Positions 41,062 through 49,322 of a DNA stretch of 53,287 bases are shown here, in pieces. The first letter of the stretch is position 1. Every line of letters starts with the position of its first letter. The translations under genes were made by a program, and so were the position numbers. The notes beneath the pieces are model-generated. The model made no database searches, was not told where the DNA came from, and saw nothing but the letters and a program-made list of their open reading frames with translations. Source of the DNA: Anaerolineae bacterium (GTDB lineage Bacteria; Chloroflexota; Anaerolineae; Aggregatilineales; Phototrophicaceae); the NCBI GenBank assembly GCA_022824565.1, contig JAJDZQ010000102.1, positions 1 to 53,287 of the forward strand, written 5' to 3'.

Positions 41062-41985
41062 ATGCCTGAGTTATGCCTGCGCGATGGCGCGATGCCCATC
41101 CTGCTGACCGCCTTTGACGACGCCAACCGGCTCGATCTGGCGGCGCTGGGCGCTATGCTGGACTTTTATGCCGCGCTGGGTTTGCCCGGTGTCCTGGCGC
41201 TGGGCCAAGCCAGCGAGATGCTGCTGCTGGACGACGCCGAACGCCGCCGGGTCGCGCAATTTGTCGCGCGCCATCCGCGTGGAACGATGCGCCTGGCGAC
41301 AGTCGGCAACTTCGGCGCGACGCTGGACGAGCAAGCGCGCAGCCTGCAGCGCATCTATGAACAGGGCACGGATGTTGCGGTGGTTGCGCTGTCTTTGCTG
41401 CCCAGCGCAGACGACCTGGGCGCGCAACTGCTAGAAATTGCTCGCCGCCTGCCCGCGCATGTGCGCCTCGGCATCTATGAGCTGCCCGAACCCGAGCACC
41501 GACTCCTGACGCCAGCGGAAGTGGCGGAAGCCGCAGCGAGCGGGCGCTACTTCTTCATGAAAGAGACCAGCCGCCACCTGGAGTCATTTCGCGCCAAGGT
41601 CGCTGCCAGCGCCGGCAGCCCCCTCAAAGTTTATCAAGCCAATTTGCAGATGTTGCCAGCTTCCATGGACGCGGGCGGTTGCGGGTTCTGCGGCTGGATG
41701 CCCATTGTCGCGCCCGAGCTGTGCGCCCAGGTCTGCGATTTGTCGCTGCCGGTCGCAGTGCGGGTTGCGGCGCAAGCAGCGTTGCTTGCCTTCTATGATG
41801 TGATGGTCGCGCAGGGCTTCCCGGCGTCTGCCAAACACATATTGCGGCACAGGGGGATCGACATCCAGCCCGCCAGCCGAGCGCCCGCCGCCCAAACATT
41901 CTTCCAGCGCGAAACAACAGAACTGGACGACTATATCGCGCGCGAAAATCCCTTCGCCGGCATCAGCCACAGCCGCGAATCCTGA
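41062..41985 (+). CDS. Dihydrodipicolinate synthase family protein
   Basis: A 307-residue class I aldolase or dehydratase. It has Tyr139 (GIYELPEP) and the Schiff-base Lys167 (FFMKETSRH). The pyruvate loop, usually G-T-T/N-G-E, reads ALGQASEML, an unusual change that may shift substrate. The ATG at 41062 has an AGAGG site; an ATG 18 bp upstream is possible. It is the first gene of a five-gene coupled operon with a sulfatase, tartrate dehydratase, glycosyltransferase and PL26-like lyase. A keto-acid product of the dehydratase is a plausible substrate. Confidence 0.85.
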   Translation: MPELCLRDGAMPILLTAFDDANRLDLAALGAMLDFYAALGLPGVLALGQASEMLLLDDAERRRVAQFVARHPRGTMRLATVGNFGATLDEQARSLQRIYEQGTDVAVVALSLLPSADDLGAQLLEIARRLPAHVRLGIYELPEPEHRLLTPAEVAEAAASGRYFFMKETSRHLESFRAKVAASAGSPLKVYQANLQMLPASMDAGGCGFCGWMPIVAPELCAQVCDLSLPVAVRVAAQAALLAFYDVMVAQGFPASAKHILRHRGIDIQPASRAPAAQTFFQRETTELDDYIARENPFAGISHSRES

Positions 41986-41992
41986 GCGCCGC

Positions 41993-43351
41993 ATGTCGCC
42001 CAATATCGTCGTCTTTTTCAGCGACGACCACGCGCAATGGGCATTGCCCAGCTATGGCAACAGCGAAATCGTCGCGCCTGCTCTGAATTTTCTGGCGGAA
42101 ACCGGCGCGCAGATGAACAACGCCTTCACGCCCTGCCCGGTGTGTTCGCCAGCTCGGGCTTCGTTCTGGACGGGTTTGTACCCCTCGCAACATGGCGTGC
42201 ATGATCACCTGGCAGAAGATGACGCGGCTGTGGGTGCGACCGACTGGCTGGCGGGCATCCCCACGCTGGCCGAACGTCTGCAAGCGGTTGGTTACACAAC
42301 GGCGCTCTGCGGCAAGTGGCATTGTGGCAGCGGCGATATCCCCAAGCCGGGTTTCGATTACTGGTACAGCGCCTGGCGCAAGACTCCCAAGAACTTCGGT
42401 CGCAGCAATCTGTACAGCGACCAGGGCACGCTGCGCAGCCGCCGCGGGCACGATACGCGCATCATTAACGAAGCCGCGCTGGACTTTCTGCGCAATCGCC
42501 AACCCGGCAAGCCATTCTTTCTGTTTGTCGGCTATGCCACGACGCACAATCCCTGGCGGGACCGCAGCGAGCGCTGGGCAGCGCAGTATCGGAATGCCAA
42601 TTTCGCTGATATTCCTGGTGACGCGCCATACCCGTTCGGAGAGCCGACCATGCGTCCAGGCGCGCCAGATGACCCGCAAGAGACGCGCGCGCAGTATTAT
42701 GCCGCTGTCAGCATGATTGACGAAGGCGTCGGCGCCTTGCTGGACGAGCTGGATGTGCAAGCGATAAACGACAACACCTTGGTCGTCTACACAGCGGACC
42801 ACGGCCTGAACCTGGGGCAGCATGGCATCTGGGGCAAGGGCAATGGCAGCCGGCCGCTGAATATGCTGGACGAGTCCATCCGCGTGCCGCTGCTCTGCAA
42901 GTTGCCGGGCAAGATCCCCGCAAGTGCGCGGCGCCCTGAATTCGTGACGCACTGTGACCTGACCATGACTCTGCTCGACTTTGCGGGCGCGCCCCCAGAC
43001 GATGACAGCGATTTGCCTGGTCGGAGTTTCCGGTCGAACTTGCAGGGCGGCGACAGCGACTGGCGCACTTGTTACTTCGGAGAATATGGCACGACGCGCG
43101 TCATCCGCGATCAACAGTACAAACTGGTGAAACGATATGCTGGCGGCGAGGATCTGCTGCATGATCTGCTCAACGATCCCCGCGAAACAGTTAATCTGGT
43201 TGACGATCCGGCGCAATATGACCGTGTGGCGCGCCTGACACAGCAGCTTGGCGAGTTCTTCGCGCAATACGAATCGCCCGAACATCGTGGCACGCTGGGC
43301 GACCAGTTGCCCACGCACAATCGCCATGAAGCCTGGAGGAGCAGCGCATGA
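41993..43351 (+). CDS. Sulfatase, arylsulfatase-type (Cys-type)
   Basis: A 452-residue sulfate-ester hydrolase. The signature CSPARASFWTG places the formylglycine-forming Cys at residue 51 with Arg55. Asp11 and Asp12 (FFSDDH) are metal ligands, and the His/Lys set is in GKWHCG and VYTADHGLNLG (Asp-His). There is no signal peptide, so it would act in the cytoplasm on an imported sulfated sugar; a formylglycine-generating enzyme must exist elsewhere. It begins 8 bp after the lyase gene and its stop overlaps the tartrate dehydratase start. A sulfatase beside lyase genes suggests a sulfated, possibly algal, polysaccharide. Confidence 0.92.
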   Translation: MSPNIVVFFSDDHAQWALPSYGNSEIVAPALNFLAETGAQMNNAFTPCPVCSPARASFWTGLYPSQHGVHDHLAEDDAAVGATDWLAGIPTLAERLQAVGYTTALCGKWHCGSGDIPKPGFDYWYSAWRKTPKNFGRSNLYSDQGTLRSRRGHDTRIINEAALDFLRNRQPGKPFFLFVGYATTHNPWRDRSERWAAQYRNANFADIPGDAPYPFGEPTMRPGAPDDPQETRAQYYAAVSMIDEGVGALLDELDVQAINDNTLVVYTADHGLNLGQHGIWGKGNGSRPLNMLDESIRVPLLCKLPGKIPASARRPEFVTHCDLTMTLLDFAGAPPDDDSDLPGRSFRSNLQGGDSDWRTCYFGEYGTTRVIRDQQYKLVKRYAGGEDLLHDLLNDPRETVNLVDDPAQYDRVARLTQQLGEFFAQYESPEHRGTLGDQLPTHNRHEAWRSSA

Positions 43352-44511
43352 AAATCACTGGCATCGCCGAACGGGTTGTGCCTATCCAATCCAACATCCG
43401 CAACGCTTTCATCGACTTTTCGCAGATGACGGTCTCGGTGGTGGGCATTCGCAGCGACATCATACGCGCTGGCAAACCGCTCATCGGCTATGGATTCAAT
43501 TCCAACGGGCGCTATTCCCAAAGCGGTTTATTGCGAGATCGGTTTATCCCGCGCTTGTTAGATGCGCCACCAGCTGCGCTGCTGACGGACGGTGGCGACA
43601 ACTTCGACCCGGCCAAAGCCTGGGACATCATGATGGCCAACGAGAAGCCGGGCGGGCATGGCGAACGGTCGGTGGCGGTGGGCGTGCTGGATATGGCGCT
43701 TTGGGATCTGGTCGCCAAGATCGAAGGGCTGCCGCTGTATCGGCTGCTGGGCGAGCGCTTCCGCGACGGGCAAGTCGATGAAGAAGTCTTTGTGTATGCG
43801 GCCGGCGGCTATTATTACCCTGGCAAAGACCTGGGCGCGCTGCAGGCGGAACTGCAATCTTACCTCGACATGGGGTACAGCACGGTCAAGATTAAGATCG
43901 GTGGCGCATCGCTGGACGAAGACCGCCGCCGCATCGAAGCCGCGCTGGCCATCCTCGGTGACAATGCCGCGCTGGCTGTCGATGCCAACGGGCGCTTTAC
44001 CCTCAAGCAGGCGATTGCCTATGCCGAAGCGCTGGAAGCCTACGACCTGTTTTGGTATGAAGAGCCGGGCGATCCGCTGGATTATCGTTTGAATGCCGCG
44101 CTGGCCAGCATCACCAGTTTGCCGTTGGCCACCGGCGAAAACCTGTTTTCGACCATAGATGCGCAAAACCTCGTTCGTTATGGTGGTTTGCGCCCCGAGC
44201 AAGACTTTTTGCAGATGGATCCGGCGCTGAGTTATGGTTTGGTCGAATACCTGCGCACCTTGGATATGCTGGCGGCGCATGGCTGGTCGGCGCGGCGCTG
44301 CATCCCGCATGGTGGACATCAATTCGCGCTGCATATCGCGGCTGGATTGGGCTTGTATGGCAACGAGTCTTATCCCCATGTCTTCCAGCCATTTGGCGGC
44401 TTCGGCGACGACATCCCGGTGCAGGCCGGGCGCATCCAGCCCCCGCAGACGCCCGGCATCGGCATGGAGCGCAAAGCCAATTTGCTGCCCGAACTGGAGC
44501 GGCTCTTTTGA
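43348..44511 (+). CDS. tarD: D(-)-tartrate dehydratase (enolase superfamily)
   Basis: A 387-residue enolase-superfamily dehydratase. Catalytic residues are K181-x-K183 (VKIKIGG), Asp212 (AVDANG), Glu238/239 (WYEEPGD), Glu264 (TGEN) and His321 (IPHGGHQ). These sit one residue from the positions I recall for Bradyrhizobium TarD (K182, K184, D213, E239, E265, H322). Blocks YGFNSNGRY, NEKPGGHGERSVAVG, YAAGGYYYPGK and GNESYPHVFQPFGGF also match TarD closely. TarD turns D-tartrate into oxaloacetate. GGAGGAG precedes the ATG, which overlaps the sulfatase stop. A related sugar acid could be the true substrate. Confidence 0.85.
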   Translation: MKITGIAERVVPIQSNIRNAFIDFSQMTVSVVGIRSDIIRAGKPLIGYGFNSNGRYSQSGLLRDRFIPRLLDAPPAALLTDGGDNFDPAKAWDIMMANEKPGGHGERSVAVGVLDMALWDLVAKIEGLPLYRLLGERFRDGQVDEEVFVYAAGGYYYPGKDLGALQAELQSYLDMGYSTVKIKIGGASLDEDRRRIEAALAILGDNAALAVDANGRFTLKQAIAYAEALEAYDLFWYEEPGDPLDYRLNAALASITSLPLATGENLFSTIDAQNLVRYGGLRPEQDFLQMDPALSYGLVEYLRTLDMLAAHGWSARRCIPHGGHQFALHIAAGLGLYGNESYPHVFQPFGGFGDDIPVQAGRIQPPQTPGIGMERKANLLPELERLF

Positions 44512-45284
44512 CTGAGCGTATCACTTTCGCCGCTTTTTATATGGATGTCAGCGCGACGACCATGCAGCGCATCCACCGGACGACATCGACCATCACCGTC
44601 ACCGAACCGCATCGTTTCATCCAGACCATGTTCGCTTCTGCGCGGCATTTTCATCCCGGCTGCCATCAGGTCATCCTGACCGACCAGCACACAATTTTCC
44701 CACCACAGACCAGCGCCGAGATCGTACGGATGCGGCTGGATGCGCAAACGCCCATGCTCGCCCGCGCCCGCGCCTGGCTGGCATATCTGCGAGCAGCGAC
44801 CGGGCATGTCATATTTCTGGACAACGATATCTTGATCAACGGCGACCTGGCGCATGTCTTCGCCGACGAATTTGCCGTGGCGCTGACATACCGCGACGAA
44901 CGCAAGTGGCCCATCAACGCGGGCCTCAACTTCGCGCATGGCGGATACCTGGCGGATGCGGCTGCCTTTCATGATCTGTGGCTTCGGCGCTTCTTGCAGG
45001 CGGACGAGCAGAGCGGCGTTTGGGGTGGCGACCAGGACGCCCTGTGCGAGCTATTCGCCGAGGTCGACTTTGCGCGGGACGACTCGTTCGACTGGCGTCT
45101 GGGTGGCTTGGCTGTGCGCTTTTTGCCCTGCGCGCGCTACAACTTTTCCACCCAGCGAGCCGCCGATATGGACGGGCATTATCCAGACGCGGCTGCGCTG
45201 CACTTCAAAGGCCGGCGCAAACCATTCATGCTGCCCTATTTCCAGCGCTATATTGGCAAAAATGTGAACAGGACGGAACAATGA
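44508..45284 (+). CDS. Putative GT-A-fold glycosyltransferase
   Basis: A 258-residue protein with a nucleotide-sugar transferase look. The DxD metal motif is D105-N-D107 (VIFLDNDILINGDL), followed by PINAGLNFAHGG, GVWGGDQDALC (175-180), and a C-terminal LHFKGRRKPF like the HFxG-K motif of GT8/GT77-type enzymes. It starts with TTG at 44508 overlapping the dehydratase stop (TTGA), with GGAG upstream. No membrane segment is seen. A transferase in an otherwise catabolic operon is unexpected; it could be a homologue reused for another role. Assigned from motifs only. Confidence 0.65.
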   Translation: MTERITFAAFYMDVSATTMQRIHRTTSTITVTEPHRFIQTMFASARHFHPGCHQVILTDQHTIFPPQTSAEIVRMRLDAQTPMLARARAWLAYLRAATGHVIFLDNDILINGDLAHVFADEFAVALTYRDERKWPINAGLNFAHGGYLADAAAFHDLWLRRFLQADEQSGVWGGDQDALCELFAEVDFARDDSFDWRLGGLAVRFLPCARYNFSTQRAADMDGHYPDAAALHFKGRRKPFMLPYFQRYIGKNVNRTEQ

Positions 45285-48223
45285 ACTTGTTGCCACATAT
45301 CGATATCAACGAGCCGGCGCGCATCCAGGCGCTGCTGGAAGACCCGCGCAATTATAGCTGGCGCGCCATCGACAGTGAAAAGCTGGACACATTCACGCCC
45401 GACCTGGGTTTGAGCGCCTATCCTGTGCCGAGCATCGTGCGTCCGGCGGCTGTGGCGCAGGCTGGCATCGTCTCGCGGCTGCGGCATCGCTTTTGGCAGA
45501 CAATCGAGCAGCAAGCCGACCACACGGGCAAGCGCTATATCGGCATCGTCATGTACCTGGCGGCGGACGAAGAGCATCCGCTGGAATTGAAGCTGGGCGA
45601 TATGGACATCGGACGCATCGAGCCGCGGCGTCAAGACAACCGCACACACCTGATCGTGGTTGACCAGGTGGTCGAATTCATCGGCGAAATGGAAGTCTTG
45701 CAGGTGAGCGCCGTGGGCAGCGCCAGCTACCGCATCGAGAGCTTTGTGCTGCTGCACGAGCGCCCACAGCCCAGCCGCTATGTGCCGCGCATCCGCCGGC
45801 TGAGTCGGCGACTGCGCCAAACCGATGCTGGCTGCTTCGATGTCGAGCTGCATTTTACGACTGACCTGGCTGCATCGGTCGAGGCGCGTCTGGTCGATGC
45901 AGCTGGCGCAGAAATCGCCATGACGAGCGGACCTGCGGGCAGGCTGCATCAACTGGCCTTCGCCGAATTGCTGCCCGGCCAGCAGCTTGTCGCCCGCATC
46001 AGCGCGCGTGACCTGTCTGGTGAAACAGCCAGCGCATCGCTGGAATTTGAAACGATGCCACCGCCGCCACAGCCAGCGCAGGAAATCGTCGTGCCGCTGG
46101 AGATTTTCAGCCCGGCCGCTGTCGATTTGTCGGGCTTGCCGCTGACATTCGGGCTGCCATTGCCGCGCGGTTCAGCGACCCACCTGGCTGCCTGTACCCT
46201 GCGCGCCGGCGAAGAGACACTACCAGCCAGCGCGCGCATCCAGAGTCGCTGGGACGATGGCTCGGCACAGTGGGCGCTGATCGAGACGCGAGCGCCGGTG
46301 GATGGTTCGGCTGCCGCTCTGCATGTCAACAGCGAGCGCGCAGAAGCCGCTGCCAGCGGGCCTGGGCTCAATTTGCACGATCTGCGTCTTGCCGACTGGC
46401 GATTCTGTGCGGCGCTGGGCGATGGCACATTGCTGCAAGCCAGCGCGCCCCAGCCAATTCAGCGCGATGAGCAGGGCGCGACCTTCGTTGTCGAGCATCG
46501 GGACGCGCGCGGAACCGCCCAGTTGCGCAGCAAGTTGTGGCTGCGTTTTTTCGCCGGGCAGCGCTTCGTGCTCCTGACGCATCGGCTGTTTGTGCTGGCG
46601 CCAGACATCGCCGGGGCCGATGACGAAGCCGACAAGCTGCTGCGCTTGCGCGAATTCTGCCTGCGCATCCCCTTTGCCGGGCAGCGCGTGCAACAGGCCG
46701 GGCGGCAGTGGTCCCTCGCTGGCGGCTGGCAACTGCGCCATGACCATGACCAGTGGCATGAAATCTGTGGAGAAGTCTGCGCTGGACGCGCGGATGGACA
46801 TATCCGCGTGGCTGGCGAATCTGGCACGTTGGGCATCGGCATTCGGAATTTCTGGCAGACCTATCCCAAAGCGCTGGCTGTCGACGCGCAGGGCATCGAC
46901 ATTTGTCTATTCCCCAACCGCGCAGGCCGCGAATTGCCCGGCGATGACGATGCCTGGCACAGGCTGTATTTCTGGCTCGACGAAGCCGGCTACAAACTCA
47001 AAGCGGGCTTGGCATTGACCAGCGACATCCTGCTCGACTTTGGGGATGACGCGCGTGCATGGGACTGGCTAGAAGCGCCGCCGCTGGCACGCCCGAAAAC
47101 CGATTATCTCAACAGCACGCGCGCTTTGCCCCCCATCGGCGCTCGGCACGATTCGCCCTCGCCCGGCTATGAAGAATTGACAGACCGCGCTTTGCAGTCC
47201 TTCGTTGACGACCGTGAAGAGCACCGCGCCTATGGACAGCTCAATTTTGGCGACTGGTATGGCGAAAGTGGCTGGTCGTGGGGCAACAACGAATACGACT
47301 CGGCATATTGTGGCTATAGCGAATTTCTGCGTGGCGGCGAGGCGGGCTGGGCGGTCTGGGCGGGGCAAGCGGCGCGGCACCTGGCCGATGTCGATACGGT
47401 CAATGCTTCGGCGGATGGCAGAAAAATCGGCGGGCAAGCCATGCACATTCCTGGGCATTTGGGTGGCTATCTGCCGCCATTCTTCCGCAGCAAGATGCGC
47501 GGCACCAGCTTGATTCCATCGCATACCTGGGTCGAAGGTCCGCTGCTGCATTGGCTGTTGACCGGCGACGAGGCAGCTGGAGAATCGCTGGGGAAGACGC
47601 GAGACTGGCTGCTGCAAGCGCGCTTCTTTGACGCCTACGACTTCACCAATGCGCGCGAGGCCGGCTGGCATTTGATTCATTTGTGCGCCTTGGCCTGGCT
47701 GGACGACCCCGCCGCGCTGAATGCCGCCAGCATCCTGGTGGCGCGCGTGCTGGAACGGCAGGCGCCGGGCGGTGGCTGGGTGCGCATGTTGACCGACAGT
47801 CATTGTGGCTGTGGCTATCCGCGCTGTCGTGGCGAAGCCGGCTTCATGGTGGGCGTGCTGCTTTCGGGCTTGATGCGCTACTATCGCCACACCAGCGATC
47901 CCGCCGTTGCCGAGGCGATCGTGGGAGGCGCGCGCTGGCTGATTGCCAACACATACGATCGGGCCAGCGGCTACTTCCGGTATACCAGTTGCAAAAATCG
48001 CACACTGGGCGGCAAGTTTCAATGCACGCAATGGGTGCTGGAAGGGTTGGCGGCGGCTTGGACGATCTCGGGCGATGTAGAGATCGGCGGCTATTTGCAG
48101 CGCGGGCTGAAGGTGATCGGGCGCTTTCCCGTTGGCATCGGGCACAGTGGCATGGGCAAGGCGATGGCGCAGCAGATGCGCTATGTGCCGTCTATCCTGG
48201 CGGCGCTGTTGCCCCCACCCTAA
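45281..48223 (+). CDS. PL26/YetA-like exo-rhamnogalacturonan lyase family protein
   Basis: A 980-residue protein without signal peptide. Residues 1-265 are a unique N-terminal beta-rich region. About 270-300 begins the PcRGLX/YetA RIFT-barrel domain (GLPLTFGLPLPRGS, RIQSRWDDGSAQWALIE). The (alpha/alpha) part (about 625-975) has FGDWYG, WGNNEYDSA, HLADVDT, HIPGHLGG and SHTWVEGPLLHWLLTGD. PL26 lyases remove unsaturated galacturonosyl-rhamnose units from rhamnogalacturonan I chain ends. A Cys cluster, HCGCGYPRCRG, is near 838-850. The ATG overlaps the glycosyltransferase stop. The last codons (LLPPP, stop) lie inside a CCCTCCC repeat, so the tail may have been altered by its insertion. Confidence 0.82.
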   Translation: MNLLPHIDINEPARIQALLEDPRNYSWRAIDSEKLDTFTPDLGLSAYPVPSIVRPAAVAQAGIVSRLRHRFWQTIEQQADHTGKRYIGIVMYLAADEEHPLELKLGDMDIGRIEPRRQDNRTHLIVVDQVVEFIGEMEVLQVSAVGSASYRIESFVLLHERPQPSRYVPRIRRLSRRLRQTDAGCFDVELHFTTDLAASVEARLVDAAGAEIAMTSGPAGRLHQLAFAELLPGQQLVARISARDLSGETASASLEFETMPPPPQPAQEIVVPLEIFSPAAVDLSGLPLTFGLPLPRGSATHLAACTLRAGEETLPASARIQSRWDDGSAQWALIETRAPVDGSAAALHVNSERAEAAASGPGLNLHDLRLADWRFCAALGDGTLLQASAPQPIQRDEQGATFVVEHRDARGTAQLRSKLWLRFFAGQRFVLLTHRLFVLAPDIAGADDEADKLLRLREFCLRIPFAGQRVQQAGRQWSLAGGWQLRHDHDQWHEICGEVCAGRADGHIRVAGESGTLGIGIRNFWQTYPKALAVDAQGIDICLFPNRAGRELPGDDDAWHRLYFWLDEAGYKLKAGLALTSDILLDFGDDARAWDWLEAPPLARPKTDYLNSTRALPPIGARHDSPSPGYEELTDRALQSFVDDREEHRAYGQLNFGDWYGESGWSWGNNEYDSAYCGYSEFLRGGEAGWAVWAGQAARHLADVDTVNASADGRKIGGQAMHIPGHLGGYLPPFFRSKMRGTSLIPSHTWVEGPLLHWLLTGDEAAGESLGKTRDWLLQARFFDAYDFTNAREAGWHLIHLCALAWLDDPAALNAASILVARVLERQAPGGGWVRMLTDSHCGCGYPRCRGEAGFMVGVLLSGLMRYYRHTSDPAVAEAIVGGARWLIANTYDRASGYFRYTSCKNRTLGGKFQCTQWVLEGLAAAWTISGDVEIGGYLQRGLKVIGRFPVGIGHSGMGKAMAQQMRYVPSILAALLPPP

Positions 48224-48313
48224 ATCCCTCCCCCATAGAGAGGGAGGGACTTCAAAACGTAGTAGCGCTCCCCTTCCCTCATTTTGGAGGCAAGGGGCTG
48301 GGGGGATGGGGGG
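48211..48313. repeat. CCCTCC/GGGAGGG repeat (copy 4), carries a stop codon
   Basis: GCCCCCACCCTAAATCCCTC, a stem CCCTCCCCC/GGGAGGG, ACTTCAA, then CTCCCCTTCCCTC and GGCAAGGGGCTGGGGGGATG. Its first bases supply the last codons and TAA (48221-48223) of the PL26-like gene. Nearly the same sequence, in the same orientation, is at 52702-52812. Confidence 0.75.
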
Positions 48314-48424
48314 CAGAGTTGTCAACTTCACAAAATCACCATTACCCAAGGGGCCGGGTAATGGGTATTCGGCCAAGGCGCGCTACAATATGCGCTGGCA
48401 GCTGGCGTTATCAGGAGGCGCGAC

Positions 48425-49213
48425 ATGACAGTCTGGAGAGAGCGAATCGGCATAATCAGCGACGAGGCTGCCGATTCTTTTGCCGAGGCGGTCGATTTCT
48501 GCTTGCCGCTGGGCATCCGCGCTTATGAGCTGCGCAAGCTGGAAGGCGGTCGCTTTCCGCATGTTACCGAGCGCGCCATTGAAGAAGTCGCCGAAACGGT
48601 CTCTCGCCACGGGCTGGAGTTAATCGGCGTCAGCCCCGGCTTTTTCAAGGGTCCGCTGGATGCCGATGTCATCGCCCGCACCTTCGACCACGACCTGCCA
48701 TTGGCCTTCCGCTTGATGGAGCGACTGGGGCTGCGGCGCATGACCTTGTTCACTTTCCGCCGCGGCGATCGTGAAGAAGCCATCCCTGCCGAGATCTATG
48801 AGCATTTGGGACGCGCTGTCGAACGCTGCGCTCGCGAAGGTATCGAGGTGCTTTTGGAAAATGCCTCGAGCATCTACAGCGATACGGGCGCAAACCTGGC
48901 CACGATCGCGCGTGAACTGGGCGTAGGCATCGTGTGGGATCCATGCAACGCCGCCCAGTCGGGCGAACAGGCTTTTCCCGATGGGTATCGGCAGGTGCGG
49001 GATGCGCTGGTTGCTGTGCATTTCAAAAACTGGTCGCACGAACAGGGCGTGGTGGCGATCGACGCTGGCATTGTCGATATGGCCGCGCAAGTGCGGGCGC
49101 TGCAGGCGGATGGCTATGCCGGCTACTATACATTGGAGCCGCACCAGTGGAATGACCGCAAAAATGCCGTGCGCAACAATCACGCACAACTGCTGGATAT
49201 GTTGAACGCATAA
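48425..49213 (+). CDS. Sugar phosphate isomerase/epimerase-type TIM-barrel protein
   Basis: A 262-residue xylose-isomerase-like TIM barrel (AP endonuclease 2 family). Metal-site residues fit VLLENASSIYSDTG (Glu), GIVWDPCNAAQSG (Asp), AVHFKNW (His) and YTLEPHQW (Glu). Members isomerise or epimerise sugars or inositol derivatives. A strong AGGAGG site precedes the ATG. It is the first gene of a four-gene plus-strand cassette with an oxidoreductase, amidohydrolase and ADP-ribosylglycohydrolase, a pairing often seen in myo-inositol or ketosugar breakdown (inference). Confidence 0.85.
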   Translation: MTVWRERIGIISDEAADSFAEAVDFCLPLGIRAYELRKLEGGRFPHVTERAIEEVAETVSRHGLELIGVSPGFFKGPLDADVIARTFDHDLPLAFRLMERLGLRRMTLFTFRRGDREEAIPAEIYEHLGRAVERCAREGIEVLLENASSIYSDTGANLATIARELGVGIVWDPCNAAQSGEQAFPDGYRQVRDALVAVHFKNWSHEQGVVAIDAGIVDMAAQVRALQADGYAGYYTLEPHQWNDRKNAVRNNHAQLLDMLNA

Positions 49214-49218
49214 GACGG

Positions 49219-49293
49219 TCGTAGGGGCGAGGCGCTGACTCGCCCGTTTTCAATTTGGTCAGCTACAGACGACACGGTATGTCGCCCCTACGA
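49219..49293. repeat. Short palindromic repeat with 12-bp perfect terminal inverted repeats
   Basis: TCGTAGGGGCGA (49219-49230) and its exact reverse complement TCGCCCCTACGA (49282-49293) bound a 75-bp element. The ends match the core of copies A-C, but the interior differs. It lies between the isomerase and oxidoreductase genes and could fold into a hairpin in the transcript. Confidence 0.75.
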
Positions 49294-49322
49294 TGGTTCG
49301 GGGGGCGGGGAGGGGAAGCGCA

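Noticed and set aside
41963..43327. 454-codon minus-strand frame opposite the sulfatase gene
   Set aside because: The opposite strand carries a complete sulfatase with all catalytic motifs; the antisense product has no recognisable domain.
47069..48376. 435-codon minus-strand frame opposite the PL26-like gene
   Set aside because: Antisense to conserved lyase sequence and extends into the GC-rich repeat; no domain or start signal.
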